Assembly (NCBI GenBank): GCA_013696425.1
Contig: JACCYP010000221.1
Span: 1-27,171, forward strand
Direction of reading: 5' to 3'
Origin: Thermoleophilaceae bacterium
GTDB taxonomy: Bacteria; Actinomycetota; Thermoleophilia; Solirubrobacterales; Thermoleophilaceae
Length of the DNA stretch: 27,171 nt
The stretch's first letter is position 1, and each line of letters opens with the position of its first letter. Below the pieces are notes generated by a model that was not told the origin of the DNA, did no database searches, and saw nothing but the letters and a program-made list of their open reading frames with translations. Both the position numbers and the translations under genes were made by a program. Below, one piece after another: positions 13,487 through 22,037 of this stretch.

Positions 13487-14584
13487 TCAGTCCGAAGCCC
13501 GAGTAGCGCGCCTCTCGCGGCCCAGGCTCGCCGGGATCACCGTCTTCTCGCCCTGGTTCTCCATCGACGATTCCGCGGATTCGATCAGCTGCACCACGTC
13601 GGTGGCGATATCGAGGCTGCGGTCCGCGATTTTGAATTGTGCGATGTCGTGGAAGAACGCTCGCATCTCGAGGTCGATCGGCTCGCCGGTGTCGATCCTC
13701 GGCGTCACGATGTCGCCGGTGCGGTAGGAGAGCTGGTACTGGCCGAAGCTCTCGGGATCCTCGTAGACGACGCCCTGGTCGAAGACGCGGACCGGCTCCC
13801 GGCTCGAGTCGTCGTAGAGCACCATCTTCTCGCTGCCCACGATCACTGTGCGGCGGAGCTTGCTCGGCGCGAGCCAGCTGAGCTCGATGTTCGCGAGTAG
13901 GCCCGAGTCGAAGCCGAGGTCGAGAAAGGCCACGTCGGGGACGCCCTTGACGATCGAGTCCCGCCCGTTGGCGCTGACCCAGGTGGGGCGCTGGTCGAGC
14001 AGGTAGAGCAGGAGCGAGAAATCGTGGGGGCCGAGGTCCCAGACCACGCTCATGTCCTGCTGGTGCAGGCCGAGATTCACGCGGCTCGATGAGACGAAAT
14101 AGAGCTCGCCGAGCTCGCCGCGATCAAGGAGGTCCTTGATCGCCCGCACCGCCGGGCTGAACAGGAAGGTGTGCCCGCAACGCAGTACGAGCTCCCTCTC
14201 AGCCGCAAGCAACACGAGTTTCGCGGCCTCGCAGGAAGAACCGGCGAGGGGCTTTTCCACGAAAAGGTGCTTGCCGGCCTCGAGCGCCTTCTTCGCGAGC
14301 GCGTAGTGGGTGAAGACGGGGGTGGCGAGCAGGATGGCGTCGAGCCCATCGTCCTCGAGGAGATCGTCGAAGTGAGGACTGGCATTCGTTGTGGGGTGGC
14401 GCTGTGCGAACCTGGTGAGCCGCTCGGCGTCGAGGTCGCAGATGTGCGTGACCGCAGCCTCGTCGTTGTCGACGAGGACACGGAGCCGGTTGGGTCCCCA
14501 GTAGCCGAGGCCGACGACGGCGACGTTCAGGCGGCGGTCGGTCAAGTCGTTCCCAGTCACTAAGCGCATGCACCCTAGTGCCAT
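13487..14584 (-). CDS. Gfo/Idh/MocA-family sugar oxidoreductase
   Basis: Encodes up to 365 residues; ATG at 14584, ATG at 14569 and GTG at 14560 are all possible starts and none has a strong ribosome binding site. The NAD(P)-binding motif is V-V-G-L-G-Y-W-G-P-N near residues 23-32, and the catalytic lysine lies in V-E-K-P-L near residue 112. The G-L-G-Y-W-G-x-N form is typical of nucleotide-sugar dehydrogenases of the WbpB/WlbA kind, which oxidise the 3-hydroxyl of UDP-GlcNAc-type sugars. The exact substrate cannot be read. It is divergent from the exopolysaccharide operon and probably makes a modified sugar for it. Confidence 0.8.
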   Translation of the reverse strand: MALGCMRLVTGNDLTDRRLNVAVVGLGYWGPNRLRVLVDNDEAAVTHICDLDAERLTRFAQRHPTTNASPHFDDLLEDDGLDAILLATPVFTHYALAKKALEAGKHLFVEKPLAGSSCEAAKLVLLAAERELVLRCGHTFLFSPAVRAIKDLLDRGELGELYFVSSSRVNLGLHQQDMSVVWDLGPHDFSLLLYLLDQRPTWVSANGRDSIVKGVPDVAFLDLGFDSGLLANIELSWLAPSKLRRTVIVGSEKMVLYDDSSREPVRVFDQGVVYEDPESFGQYQLSYRTGDIVTPRIDTGEPIDLEMRAFFHDIAQFKIADRSLDIATDVVQLIESAESSMENQGEKTVIPASLGRERRATRASD

Positions 14585-14680
14585 CCACCCACCTTGCAGG
14601 CGAATTTACTCGATTGGCGCCTTTGGTCATTCCGCCGACGATAATCCGGCCGGGGCCCTCGGGGTACCATCGGCCCGAGA
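14585..14680. promoter_or_regulatory. Divergent intergenic region at the start of the exopolysaccharide locus
   Basis: 96 bp between two divergent oxidoreductase genes. It is less GC-rich than its surroundings, as promoters in such genomes often are. A GATAAT at about 14638-14643 resembles a -10 box for the plus strand, but no well-spaced -35 box accompanies it. Confidence 0.3.
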
Positions 14681-16819
14681 ATGAGACAGGTGGCTCAACG
14701 GCCGCGGGACGGGCGCATCCAGGTGGTCGAGGTTCCCGAGCCCCGCCCTCGACCGGGCTGGGTGCTCGTCCGCAACCGGCATTCAGTGATCAGCGCCGGG
14801 ACCGAGCGTGCGAAGGTCGAGATGGGGGAGAAGAGCCTGCTCCAGAAGGCTCGGGCACGCCCCGACCTCGTCTATAAGGCCGTGTCCCGTGCACGGACGG
14901 AGGGGATCCGCTCGACGGCGGCGGCGGCGCGGGAGCAGCTCGGCGCGCTCGCGGCGATCGGTTACTCCTCGGCAGGCGTGGTCGAGAGCGTTGGCGCGGG
15001 CGTCGAGGGCGTGGCTCCCGGCAGCCGGGTGGCGTGTGGCGGAGGTGGTTGGGCCAATCACGCCGAGGTCGTTTCGGTGCCGCGCAACCTGATCACACCC
15101 GTTCCGGAGGGCGTCGGGCTGGACGAGGCGGCGTACGCGACGATCGGCGCGATTGCCCTTCAGGGGTTTCGCAGGGCCGGCGCCGTGGTCGGGGACGACG
15201 TCGGCGTGATCGGTCTGGGCCTCGTGGGCCAACTCGCGGCCCAGCTGGCGAGCGCGGCAGGGTGCCGGGTTCAGGGAATCGATGTCGATCCCCAGGCGGC
15301 GGAGCTGGCACGCCGCGGCGGGGCAGCCGGCTTTGTTCGGGAGGAGGAGGGTCTCGTCGAGCGCGTGCGCGCCGCGACCCGCGGCAGGGGGCTCGATTCT
15401 GTCCTGGTGTGTGCTGCGTCGGCCTCCTCGGACCCCGTGAATCTGGCGGTCGAGCTGTGCAGGGACTCCGGCTGCATCGTCGTGGTGGGCGACGTGCCGA
15501 TCGAGCCGAGCAGGGCTGCGATGTACGAGAAGGAGCTGGACTTACGGCTCGCGCGCTCCTACGGTCCCGGCCGCTACGACCCGGCCTACGAGGAGGGAGG
15601 CCGTGACTACCCGGTGGGTCAGGTTCGCTGGACCGAGCAGCGGAACATGCAGGCCTTCGTGGACCTGCTCGCGGGCGGGAAGCTGGACGTGGGCGCGCTG
15701 ACCACTTACCGCTTTCCGGTGGAGCGCGCCTCCGATGCCTACGACGCGGTGTCCGGCAGGACAGACGAGCGCGCGTTCGGGGTGCTGATCGACTATCCGG
15801 CCGAGGCTTCCTCGCCGGCACCCGTTGCGCAAGTACGGGCTCGCGCCCGGCCCGGCTCCGTGCCGCGGGTCGGCCTGATCGGCACGGGCTCCTTCGCAAA
15901 GCGTCACCTGCTGCCCGCTCTGGCCGCGGGAGCCGCGGAGCTCGCTGCGGTAGCGAGCGAGCGCGGACTGTCCGCCGCCGATGTGGGCGAACGCCTGGGG
16001 GTGGACCGGGTTGCGGCCTCGGCCGAGGAGCTCGTCGCAGATTCCTCGCTCGACGCCGTGGTCATCGCCACCCGCCATGACTCCCACGCCCGTCTCGTCG
16101 CGGCCGCCCTGCACGAGGGGAAGGCGGTCTTCGTGGAGAAGCCGCTAGCCCTCGACTGGGAGCAGCTGGAAGAGGTCGAGGCGGCTCTTGCCCACTCGCG
16201 CGGCCCGCTCATGGTCGGCTTCAACCGCCGTTTCGCGCCACTTGTGGAGCGGCTGGCCGAGGAGCTCGGCGGCGCGCGCGGCGCGTTCACGGCGCGGGTC
16301 AACGCCGGGCCACTTCCGGAGACGCACTGGCTACACGACCCGGCGCAGGGAGGAGGGCGCCTGATCGGCGAGGGCTGCCACTTCGTCGACCTCCTCGGCC
16401 ACCTCGCCGCCGCGCCGGCAATCACCGTCCACGCGGTGGCCGTGCCGAACGCCGCGCGCGGGCTCGAATGCAGCGACGAGCTGGTGGCCAGTCTCCAGTA
16501 CGCGAACGGGAGCGTCGCCAGCCTGGTCTACAGCGGGGCGGGCGACGGGCGCATGCCGAAGGAGCGGTTCGAGGTCTTCGCTGACGGACTGTCCGCGAGC
16601 CTCGAAGACTTCCGCCGCCTCGAGCTGTTCCGTGGGGGCGCTCGCAAGGTGGTCAAGGCGCGCCAGGACAAAGGTCACCGCGCGGGAGTGGACCAGTTTC
16701 TGGCCGTGGTCGCCGGCAAGCAGGACGCTCAGTCGCCCGAGGCGTATCTCGACTCCATGCGGGCGACCCTTGCGCTCGCCGACTCGCTGCGCTCCGGCCT
16801 GCCGGTGTCGCTCTCGTAG
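14681..16819 (+). CDS. Two-domain oxidoreductase: MDR dehydrogenase fused to Gfo/Idh/MocA dehydrogenase
   Basis: Encodes 712 residues. Residues 1-370 are a medium-chain dehydrogenase domain with a Rossmann motif of the form G-V-I-G-L-G-L-V-G near residue 176 and no obvious structural zinc cysteine cluster. After a Ser/Pro/Ala linker, residues 394-712 are a Gfo/Idh/MocA domain with G-L-I-G-T-G-S-F-A-K at its start and the catalytic V-E-K-P-L lysine near residue 487. This fusion is known from polysaccharide clusters as 'bi-domain-containing oxidoreductase'. Its substrate is not settled; a joint action on a sugar or uronic acid intermediate is inferred. It is the first plus-strand gene of the locus, and the epimerase follows after 26 bp. 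Confidence 0.85.
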   Translation: MRQVAQRPRDGRIQVVEVPEPRPRPGWVLVRNRHSVISAGTERAKVEMGEKSLLQKARARPDLVYKAVSRARTEGIRSTAAAAREQLGALAAIGYSSAGVVESVGAGVEGVAPGSRVACGGGGWANHAEVVSVPRNLITPVPEGVGLDEAAYATIGAIALQGFRRAGAVVGDDVGVIGLGLVGQLAAQLASAAGCRVQGIDVDPQAAELARRGGAAGFVREEEGLVERVRAATRGRGLDSVLVCAASASSDPVNLAVELCRDSGCIVVVGDVPIEPSRAAMYEKELDLRLARSYGPGRYDPAYEEGGRDYPVGQVRWTEQRNMQAFVDLLAGGKLDVGALTTYRFPVERASDAYDAVSGRTDERAFGVLIDYPAEASSPAPVAQVRARARPGSVPRVGLIGTGSFAKRHLLPALAAGAAELAAVASERGLSAADVGERLGVDRVAASAEELVADSSLDAVVIATRHDSHARLVAAALHEGKAVFVEKPLALDWEQLEEVEAALAHSRGPLMVGFNRRFAPLVERLAEELGGARGAFTARVNAGPLPETHWLHDPAQGGGRLIGEGCHFVDLLGHLAAAPAITVHAVAVPNAARGLECSDELVASLQYANGSVASLVYSGAGDGRMPKERFEVFADGLSASLEDFRRLELFRGGARKVVKARQDKGHRAGVDQFLAVVAGKQDAQSPEAYLDSMRATLALADSLRSGLPVSLS

Positions 16820-16845
16820 CTTCGGGTGGGGTACTTTTCAACCTC

Positions 16846-17817
16846 TTGCGCGCATTGGTCACAGGCTGCGCCGGCTTTATCGGCTCGCACCTCACGGAGT
16901 CCCTGCTCGAGGACGGGCACGTTGTGCTCGGCGTGGACTGCTTCAACGAGAACTACGGTCGCAGGGACAAGCTCCGCAACCTCGACCAGGCCAATGACTG
17001 GCACGAATTCGAATTCGTGCCGATCGACCTCGCCCGGGGCGACCTCGACGACCTCTACGACGAGTGCGACACGATCTTCCACCTGGCTGCCGAGCCAGGC
17101 GTTCGAGCGAGCTGGGGGGCCCGCTTCGACGAGTACCTGAGGAACAACGTGCTCGCGACCCAGCACCTGCTCGAGGCGGCGAAGCGGTCACCGGAGAAGC
17201 GGTTTGTCTTTGCCTCCTCGAGCTCGATCTACGGAGACACGAGCGAGCCGGTCACCAGAGAGGACAGCCTCCCGCGCCCCTACTCCCCCTACGGCACCAC
17301 AAAGCTCGCGGCCGAGCACCTGTGCGGACTGTACTTCGGCAACTACGGGGTTCAAACGGTCTCGCTGCGCTATTTCTCTGTCTACGGCCCGCGCCAGCGC
17401 CCCGACATGGCGTTCAACATCTTCTGCCGCGCGGCGATCCTTGGCGAGACTCTGCGGGTGTTCGGCGATGGGACCCAGACGCGCGACTTCACGTACGTGA
17501 CCGACGTCGTCGCGGCTACGCGCGCTGCGGCAGAGGCCGGCGGTGTGGCCGGGCAGGTCTACAACGTTGGCGGTGGTTCGGCGGTGAGCCTCGCCCATGG
17601 TCTGGAATGCATAGAGGGCCTTGCCGGGGGCCCGCTTGGCATCGACTACGTGTCCCGCCAGCGCGGGGATGTTCACCATACGAGCGCCGATACTTCGCGA
17701 GCCCGCAGCGATCTCGGCTTCGAGCCCAACACTGACTTTGAGTCTGGCCTGGAGCAGGAGTTCGCGTGGATGGAGGCCATGCTTTCGCGCGGAGGCATCC
17801 GCGGTGCCAGCGGCTGA
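16846..17817 (+). CDS. NAD-dependent sugar epimerase/dehydratase (extended SDR)
   Basis: Encodes 323 residues from a TTG at 16846, which places the nucleotide-binding motif at the very N-terminus (R-A-L-V-T-G-C-A-G-F-I-G-S), as the family requires. The catalytic set is present: a serine-rich A-S-S-S-S-I-Y-G near 123-130 and Y149-x3-K153 (Y-G-T-T-K). R-Y-F-S-V-Y-G-P-R-Q-R-P near residue 181 is the substrate-binding signature of UDP-glucuronate/UDP-hexose 4-epimerases. Product: probably a UDP-galacturonate or UDP-hexose epimer; the choice cannot be made from sequence alone. A GTG start of the next gene lies 11 bp before its stop. Confidence 0.85.
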   Translation: MRALVTGCAGFIGSHLTESLLEDGHVVLGVDCFNENYGRRDKLRNLDQANDWHEFEFVPIDLARGDLDDLYDECDTIFHLAAEPGVRASWGARFDEYLRNNVLATQHLLEAAKRSPEKRFVFASSSSIYGDTSEPVTREDSLPRPYSPYGTTKLAAEHLCGLYFGNYGVQTVSLRYFSVYGPRQRPDMAFNIFCRAAILGETLRVFGDGTQTRDFTYVTDVVAATRAAAEAGGVAGQVYNVGGGSAVSLAHGLECIEGLAGGPLGIDYVSRQRGDVHHTSADTSRARSDLGFEPNTDFESGLEQEFAWMEAMLSRGGIRGASG

Positions 17818-19021
17818 TCCCCAAGCTCGAGGAACACCGACTCACGGCACACCGGACGGTGACCCCGAGCCGGTCGCCGACGCCGTGGCGCGGATGCGAC
17901 GCTGGGGCGAGGTCCGCGGCTGGCAGGGATTCGATCCCTACGACGCGCTGAATAGCCCGGCCGCGCCGCTGCTGACACTCGGAAGTCCCTTGGGACGCCG
18001 CCTCATGACCCAGGCGGTGAAGCTCTCGCCGGTGAACCTGCGGCCCTTGCTACGGATCCCCCCGGCGCGTAACGCCAAGGCGATCGGCCTCGTGGCTTCG
18101 GGCTACGTGCGGCTCCACGAGGCCGGCGCGGACCTGGCGGCACGCCGCTCGGCGGAGGCTTGGCTCGACTGGCTCGATCGCCACGCCGATCGCACCACGG
18201 GGGAGCCCGGGTGGGGCTACCACTTCGACGTGCAGACACGGTTCTTCTCGTACGCGGCGCATACGCCCAACACGATCGCCACGGCCTTCGTGGCCGACGC
18301 CGCGATCGAGGCTGCGAGCGCGTTCGAGAGCGATCGCTGGGCGGAGCTGGCGGCCGGCGCTGCCCGGTTCCTTCGCCGGACCATGCTTGCCGACGGGCCG
18401 CGTCCGTACTTCCGCTACCTCGCCGGGGAGGACGAGATCGTGCACAACGCGAATCTGCTGGCGGCGGCAGTGCTGGTGAGGGCAGGCGCCCTGATCGGCG
18501 ACCACGACCTTGTCGGCTGGGGGGAGCAAGCAGTCGCGAGGTCGGTTGCTGCCCAGCGGGACGACGGCTCGATTCCGTACTCGGAAGGGCCGGCGGGAGA
18601 ATGGGTCGACAACTTCCACACCGCGTACGTGCTCGAGTCGCTGGCGGTTTGTGCGGACAGGGTCGGCGGGCTCGAGGGGCCACTGCGGCGCGGCTACGAA
18701 TACTGGGGCCGTGAGCTCTTTGACCCCGATGGCACGCCGCGCTACTACCCGGACAAGGCCTCCCCGCTCGATGCGCACATGTACGGGAGCGCGATCGACG
18801 CCTGGCTCGCGGCGCGCGGCCGCGTGGAGGGAGCCACCGAGCGGGCCGCAGGATTGGCTGCTCAGCTGATCGAGAAGATGCTCGCGCCGGACGGCCACGT
18901 CTACTTTCAACGACGCGGCCGGTGGACCAACCGCGTGGCGTTCGTGCGGTGGACCACCGCTCCGTCCTTCAAAGCGCTCGCGGGCCTGTTGTGCGCCCGG
19001 GCGCAAGAGCCGGCGCGATGA
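17804..19021 (+). CDS. (alpha/alpha)6-barrel polysaccharide protein, VpsJ-like
   Basis: Encodes 405 residues from the GTG at 17804, overlapping the epimerase stop; longer frames upstream would lie wholly inside the epimerase gene. The protein is helix-rich with recurring motifs typical of six-hairpin glycosidase and epimerase toroids: G-W-G-Y-H-F-D near 140, H-N-A-N-L-L-A-A near 215, D-G-S-I-P-Y near 255, F-H-T-A-Y-V-L-E-S-L near 275 and a final R-W-x-x-A-P-S-F-K-A-L-A. These resemble VpsJ-type proteins of exopolysaccharide loci, whose role is unclear. A carbohydrate-active or sugar-isomerising function is possible but not shown. No signal peptide is visible, so it should be cytoplasmic. Its TGA overlaps the ATG of the next gene. 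Confidence 0.65.
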   Translation: MPAADPQARGTPTHGTPDGDPEPVADAVARMRRWGEVRGWQGFDPYDALNSPAAPLLTLGSPLGRRLMTQAVKLSPVNLRPLLRIPPARNAKAIGLVASGYVRLHEAGADLAARRSAEAWLDWLDRHADRTTGEPGWGYHFDVQTRFFSYAAHTPNTIATAFVADAAIEAASAFESDRWAELAAGAARFLRRTMLADGPRPYFRYLAGEDEIVHNANLLAAAVLVRAGALIGDHDLVGWGEQAVARSVAAQRDDGSIPYSEGPAGEWVDNFHTAYVLESLAVCADRVGGLEGPLRRGYEYWGRELFDPDGTPRYYPDKASPLDAHMYGSAIDAWLAARGRVEGATERAAGLAAQLIEKMLAPDGHVYFQRRGRWTNRVAFVRWTTAPSFKALAGLLCARAQEPAR

Positions 19022-20052
19022 GGGTCTGGATAGACCTCGCCAACTCACCGCACGTGCCGCTCCTCACCCCCGTGGTGACGGCGCTGGCGGAAGCCGGCCA
19101 CGAGGTGGTGCTGACCGTCCGTGACCACGCGCAGACTCTGGCTCTCGCCGAGGCGCACTGGCCCGGACGGGGGGCGGTCGTGGGCGGCGAGAGCCCCGGG
19201 GGGCGGCTGCGCAAGGGCACCGCGGTGGCCAGCCGCGCCCTGGCGCTCTATGCGCTCGCCCGGAGGCGGCGCCCCGACGTAGCCTTCTCGCACGGCTCAT
19301 ACGCCCAGCTGCTGGCGGCCCGCGCGGCGCGAGTTCCCGCGCTCACGATGATGGACTTCGAGTACCAGCCGGCCAACCACCTCAGCTTCAGGCTGGCCCA
19401 ACGGGTGTTGGTGCCGGAGGCGTTTCCCGAGTCCTCGCTGCGTCGCTGCGGCGCCGCGCTGCGCAAGGTGCGCCGCTACGCCGGGCTGAAGGAAGAGATC
19501 TACCTGACGGGATTCGAGCCCGACCGAGGTGTCCTCGAGGAGCTCGGCATCGACCCGGCAAAAGTCCTAGCGGTCGTCCGTCCGCCCCCCGACGGGGCGC
19601 TCTATCACCGGATGACGAACGACCGGTTCGAGGAGATCCTGCGGATGATCGATTCGGAGCCCGGCGTTGAGGCCGTGCTGCTCCCGCGGAGCGCGGCTCA
19701 ACGCGAGCGCTTCGGCGCGGAGTTCGGGCTGCGGATCCCGGCGGGGGCGATCGATGGGCCCTCCCTCGTGGCGCTGGCCGACCTCGTGGTCGGGGCGGGA
19801 GGGACGATGAATCGGGAGGCGGCGGTGCTCGGCACGCCGGCCTACTCCCTGTTTGCCGGGGAAATGGGAGCCGTGGACCGCGACCTGATCGGGCGGGGAA
19901 CGCTTACCGACTTGCGAGCCCCAGGATCGCTTCCCGTGTTCCGGAAGAAGCCGATGTCCGAGGCTGACGATCCAAGAATAGCCCAGGGAGAGCGGGCGCT
20001 CCAGGCGATTATCGAGGAAATCGAGAAGCTCGGGGGAGCTTCGCTTGGTTAG
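19018..20052 (+). CDS. DUF354-family protein, glycosyltransferase-like
   Basis: Encodes 344 residues from the ATG at 19018 (ATGA overlap with the previous gene). The N-terminus M-R-V-W-I-D-L-A-N-S-P-H-V is the hallmark of DUF354 proteins, followed by a Rossmann-like fold with F-S-H-G-S-Y-A-Q (about 96) and the C-terminal G-A-G-G-T-M-N-R-E-A-A-V-L-G-T-P (about 260), which resembles the nucleotide-sugar site of GT-B enzymes such as MurG and UDP-GlcNAc 2-epimerase. The family is common in archaea and in actinobacterial polysaccharide loci. The likely role is transfer or activation of a sugar for the exopolysaccharide; no biochemical proof is implied. Confidence 0.8.
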   Translation: MRVWIDLANSPHVPLLTPVVTALAEAGHEVVLTVRDHAQTLALAEAHWPGRGAVVGGESPGGRLRKGTAVASRALALYALARRRRPDVAFSHGSYAQLLAARAARVPALTMMDFEYQPANHLSFRLAQRVLVPEAFPESSLRRCGAALRKVRRYAGLKEEIYLTGFEPDRGVLEELGIDPAKVLAVVRPPPDGALYHRMTNDRFEEILRMIDSEPGVEAVLLPRSAAQRERFGAEFGLRIPAGAIDGPSLVALADLVVGAGGTMNREAAVLGTPAYSLFAGEMGAVDRDLIGRGTLTDLRAPGSLPVFRKKPMSEADDPRIAQGERALQAIIEEIEKLGGASLG

Positions 20053-20107
20053 CTCCGCGCTCTCTATAGTTGCCCGTACTGCTCGGCCAGCGGAAGGACT
20101 GCCTGCC

Positions 20108-20116
20108 ATGAGCTAG
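20108..20116 (+). promoter_or_regulatory. Two-codon upstream ORF (ATG AGC TAG) before the Wzz/BY-kinase gene
   Basis: A purine-rich GGAAGGA (about 20091-20097) precedes an ATG whose frame stops after one further codon. The TAG directly abuts an in-frame TTG (20117) for the Wzz/kinase protein, and the kinase ATG follows at 20126. The arrangement could reduce or couple initiation. It may equally be chance. Confidence 0.25.
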
Positions 20117-20125
20117 TTGCCCGCC

Positions 20126-21697
20126 ATGCGCATCCTAGGTTCCCAGTCCCCTGCCATCGCCGCTCTCGTCGGGGTCGTCCGTCGCGGTTGGCTCATCGTC
20201 CCCGCCACCGTGTTCGTGGTAGTGGGTGTGGCAACGGCGCTTTCCGTCAGTCAGCAGGCCCTGTACCAGGCCTCTACGCCCGTCTTCCTCGACACCCAGG
20301 GGATAGGCAACACCACCGCCTCGGTACAGCAGTCCTACCGCGAGCCCGGGCGCGTGCTCGCCACCCAGGCCGACGTAGCCCAGATCGCTCCGGTCCGGGC
20401 TGAAGCGATCAAGGCCGCCGGCACGGGCGAAGGGACCGCGGGACTCGAGGCTGCGGCCGGCACCGACGCCGACGTGCTCACATTCTCCGGCACCGCCGAT
20501 ACACCGGCGCTTGCCGAGAAGCTCTCCAACAGCTACGCACAGGCCTACCGGCGCTACCGCGCCGCGCAGGACACCAACGCCCTGGTCCGCGCGCGGAAGC
20601 AGGCGGAGGCTCAACTAGCCGAATTTAGGAACGACTCCAAGATCCGCCGCACGGCCCTGTTCGCGTCGTTGACCGAGACCGTGCAGAGCCTTCGCACTCG
20701 GGAGTTCGCCCAGGCTGGGAACACGGCCCTGGGTTCAACCACAGCCGCGAGTCAGACCCAGCCCAAGCTCGTGCGCAACATCGTCCTCGGAGCCATTCTC
20801 GGGATCGCGTTCGGGCTCATGCTCGCGGTGCTCAAGGATGCCCTCAACACCAGGGTTCGCACCGCGGCTGACGTGGAGGACAGTCTCGGCCTTCCCCTCA
20901 TCGGCCGGCTCCCGGCGCCTCCAAAGGGTCTCCGGGACAGGATGAACCTCGGCATGCTCGCCGCGCCGGACGCATCGGCGACGGAGGCCTACCGGATCCT
21001 GGCCACCAATCTCGAGTTCGCCAATCTCGATAAGGGGGCTCACTCGATCCTGATCACCAGCGCGATTCGGGCGGAGGGCAAGTCCACCACCCTTGCGAAC
21101 CTCGCGGTTGTGTTCGCACGTGCCGGCCGACGAGTGGTGATCGTTGACCTGGATCTCCGGCGCCCGGCGCTACACCGCTACTTCAACATCGAGGAGCCCG
21201 CTCCGGGCCTCACTCAGGTCGCGCTGGGCCGTGGGAGACTGGAGGACGCACTCGTCGACATCCACACCGAGTCGATGCAGCCACGGCTGGGAGGGTCCAA
21301 CGGGGGCTCGTCGGGAAGGCTGGAGGTATTGCCCTCAGGCCCGCTGCCGCCCAACCCGTCCGAGTTCGCCCGGTCCGCGGCGCTGGCCGAGATCCTCCAC
21401 AGGCTCAAGGATCGCGCGGACCTTGTACTGATCGACGCGCCGCCACTGCTCGTGGTAAGTGACGGCATGGCGCTTGTGCCGCGTGTAGACGCTGTGCTCG
21501 TGGTTGCCAAGCTCGGGGCCGTCCGGCGACCGGCTCTTGTCGAGCTGCGGCGGGTCCTGGAGGCCGCGCCGATCTCAAAGTTAGGGTTTATCGTCACGGA
21601 TGCGGCGGCCGACCGTACCTTTGGCAGCGACTATGGATACGGATACGGATCTGGATACGAAGGGGCGCCCGACAAAGAGCGCCTCCTCGTCGAGTAG
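20126..21697 (+). CDS. Wzz chain-length regulator fused to bacterial tyrosine kinase (BY-kinase)
   Basis: Encodes 523 residues from the ATG at 20126 (or 526 from TTG 20117). A Wzz-type domain has two membrane helices, about 22-42 and 219-237, enclosing an extracytoplasmic helical part. The cytoplasmic kinase domain has Walker A T-S-A-I-R-A-E-G-K-S-T (311-321), Walker A' V-V-I-V-D-L-D-L-R-R-P (337-347) and Walker B L-V-L-I-D-A-P-P. The tail carries four tyrosines, Y503, Y505, Y507 and Y511, in a Gly-Tyr repeat, the cluster these kinases autophosphorylate in trans. Such proteins set polymer length and switch export on and off by phosphorylation cycles. Typical actinobacterial and proteobacterial fusions are 450-750 residues long. 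No partner phosphatase gene is seen in the window. Confidence 0.9.
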   Translation: MRILGSQSPAIAALVGVVRRGWLIVPATVFVVVGVATALSVSQQALYQASTPVFLDTQGIGNTTASVQQSYREPGRVLATQADVAQIAPVRAEAIKAAGTGEGTAGLEAAAGTDADVLTFSGTADTPALAEKLSNSYAQAYRRYRAAQDTNALVRARKQAEAQLAEFRNDSKIRRTALFASLTETVQSLRTREFAQAGNTALGSTTAASQTQPKLVRNIVLGAILGIAFGLMLAVLKDALNTRVRTAADVEDSLGLPLIGRLPAPPKGLRDRMNLGMLAAPDASATEAYRILATNLEFANLDKGAHSILITSAIRAEGKSTTLANLAVVFARAGRRVVIVDLDLRRPALHRYFNIEEPAPGLTQVALGRGRLEDALVDIHTESMQPRLGGSNGGSSGRLEVLPSGPLPPNPSEFARSAALAEILHRLKDRADLVLIDAPPLLVVSDGMALVPRVDAVLVVAKLGAVRRPALVELRRVLEAAPISKLGFIVTDAAADRTFGSDYGYGYGSGYEGAPDKERLLVE

Positions 21698-21699
21698 CG

Positions 21700-22037
21700 C
21701 GGCCACTCGGATCAAGCCCTTTTCTCCCGACACGCCGCGCGCGCTCGCATTTGATGGGTGCCCGGGCCCTCAGGCGGACGCGGCGGTCCATCTGCTCGCC
21801 CAGCTGCCCGATGAATTCACGCTCGACATGCACGGAGCCGCGGCCTCGAGCGGCGCTCTTCGGCGCCTGGCCGACGCATACGGGCTCACCGACCGCGTCC
21901 GCAGCCGCGGTCGTGAGAGGGTGGGAGAGGAGCGCTTGAGGGTGAATACCCCGGCGCTCGGTAGCCAGCCGAGCACTGGCCGGCTCGTCGGGGGACTCCC
22001 GGCGGGACGGGCAGCTGTGGCGCGGGGAGATGACGGT
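21700..22037 (+). pseudogene. Remnant of a second glycosyltransferase between kinase and glycosyltransferase genes
   Basis: The frame of the downstream glycosyltransferase stays open through this 340-bp gap. Its codons at about 21735-21905 spell a protein-like piece, including L-L-A-Q-L-P-D-E-F-T-L-D-M-H-G and L-R-R-L-A-D-A-Y-G-L-T-D-R-V, which resembles the middle of a GT4 enzyme (the segment just before the nucleotide-sugar site). The flanks lose this character. I read it as a decayed fragment. It could instead be an N-terminal extension of the next protein if translation begins at the ATG at 21633. Confidence 0.4.

Noticed and set aside
20045..20070. Promoter TTGGTT ... TATAGT before the Wzz/BY-kinase gene
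   Set aside because: The -10 box looks good, but the spacer is only 14 bases and the -35 match is weak.
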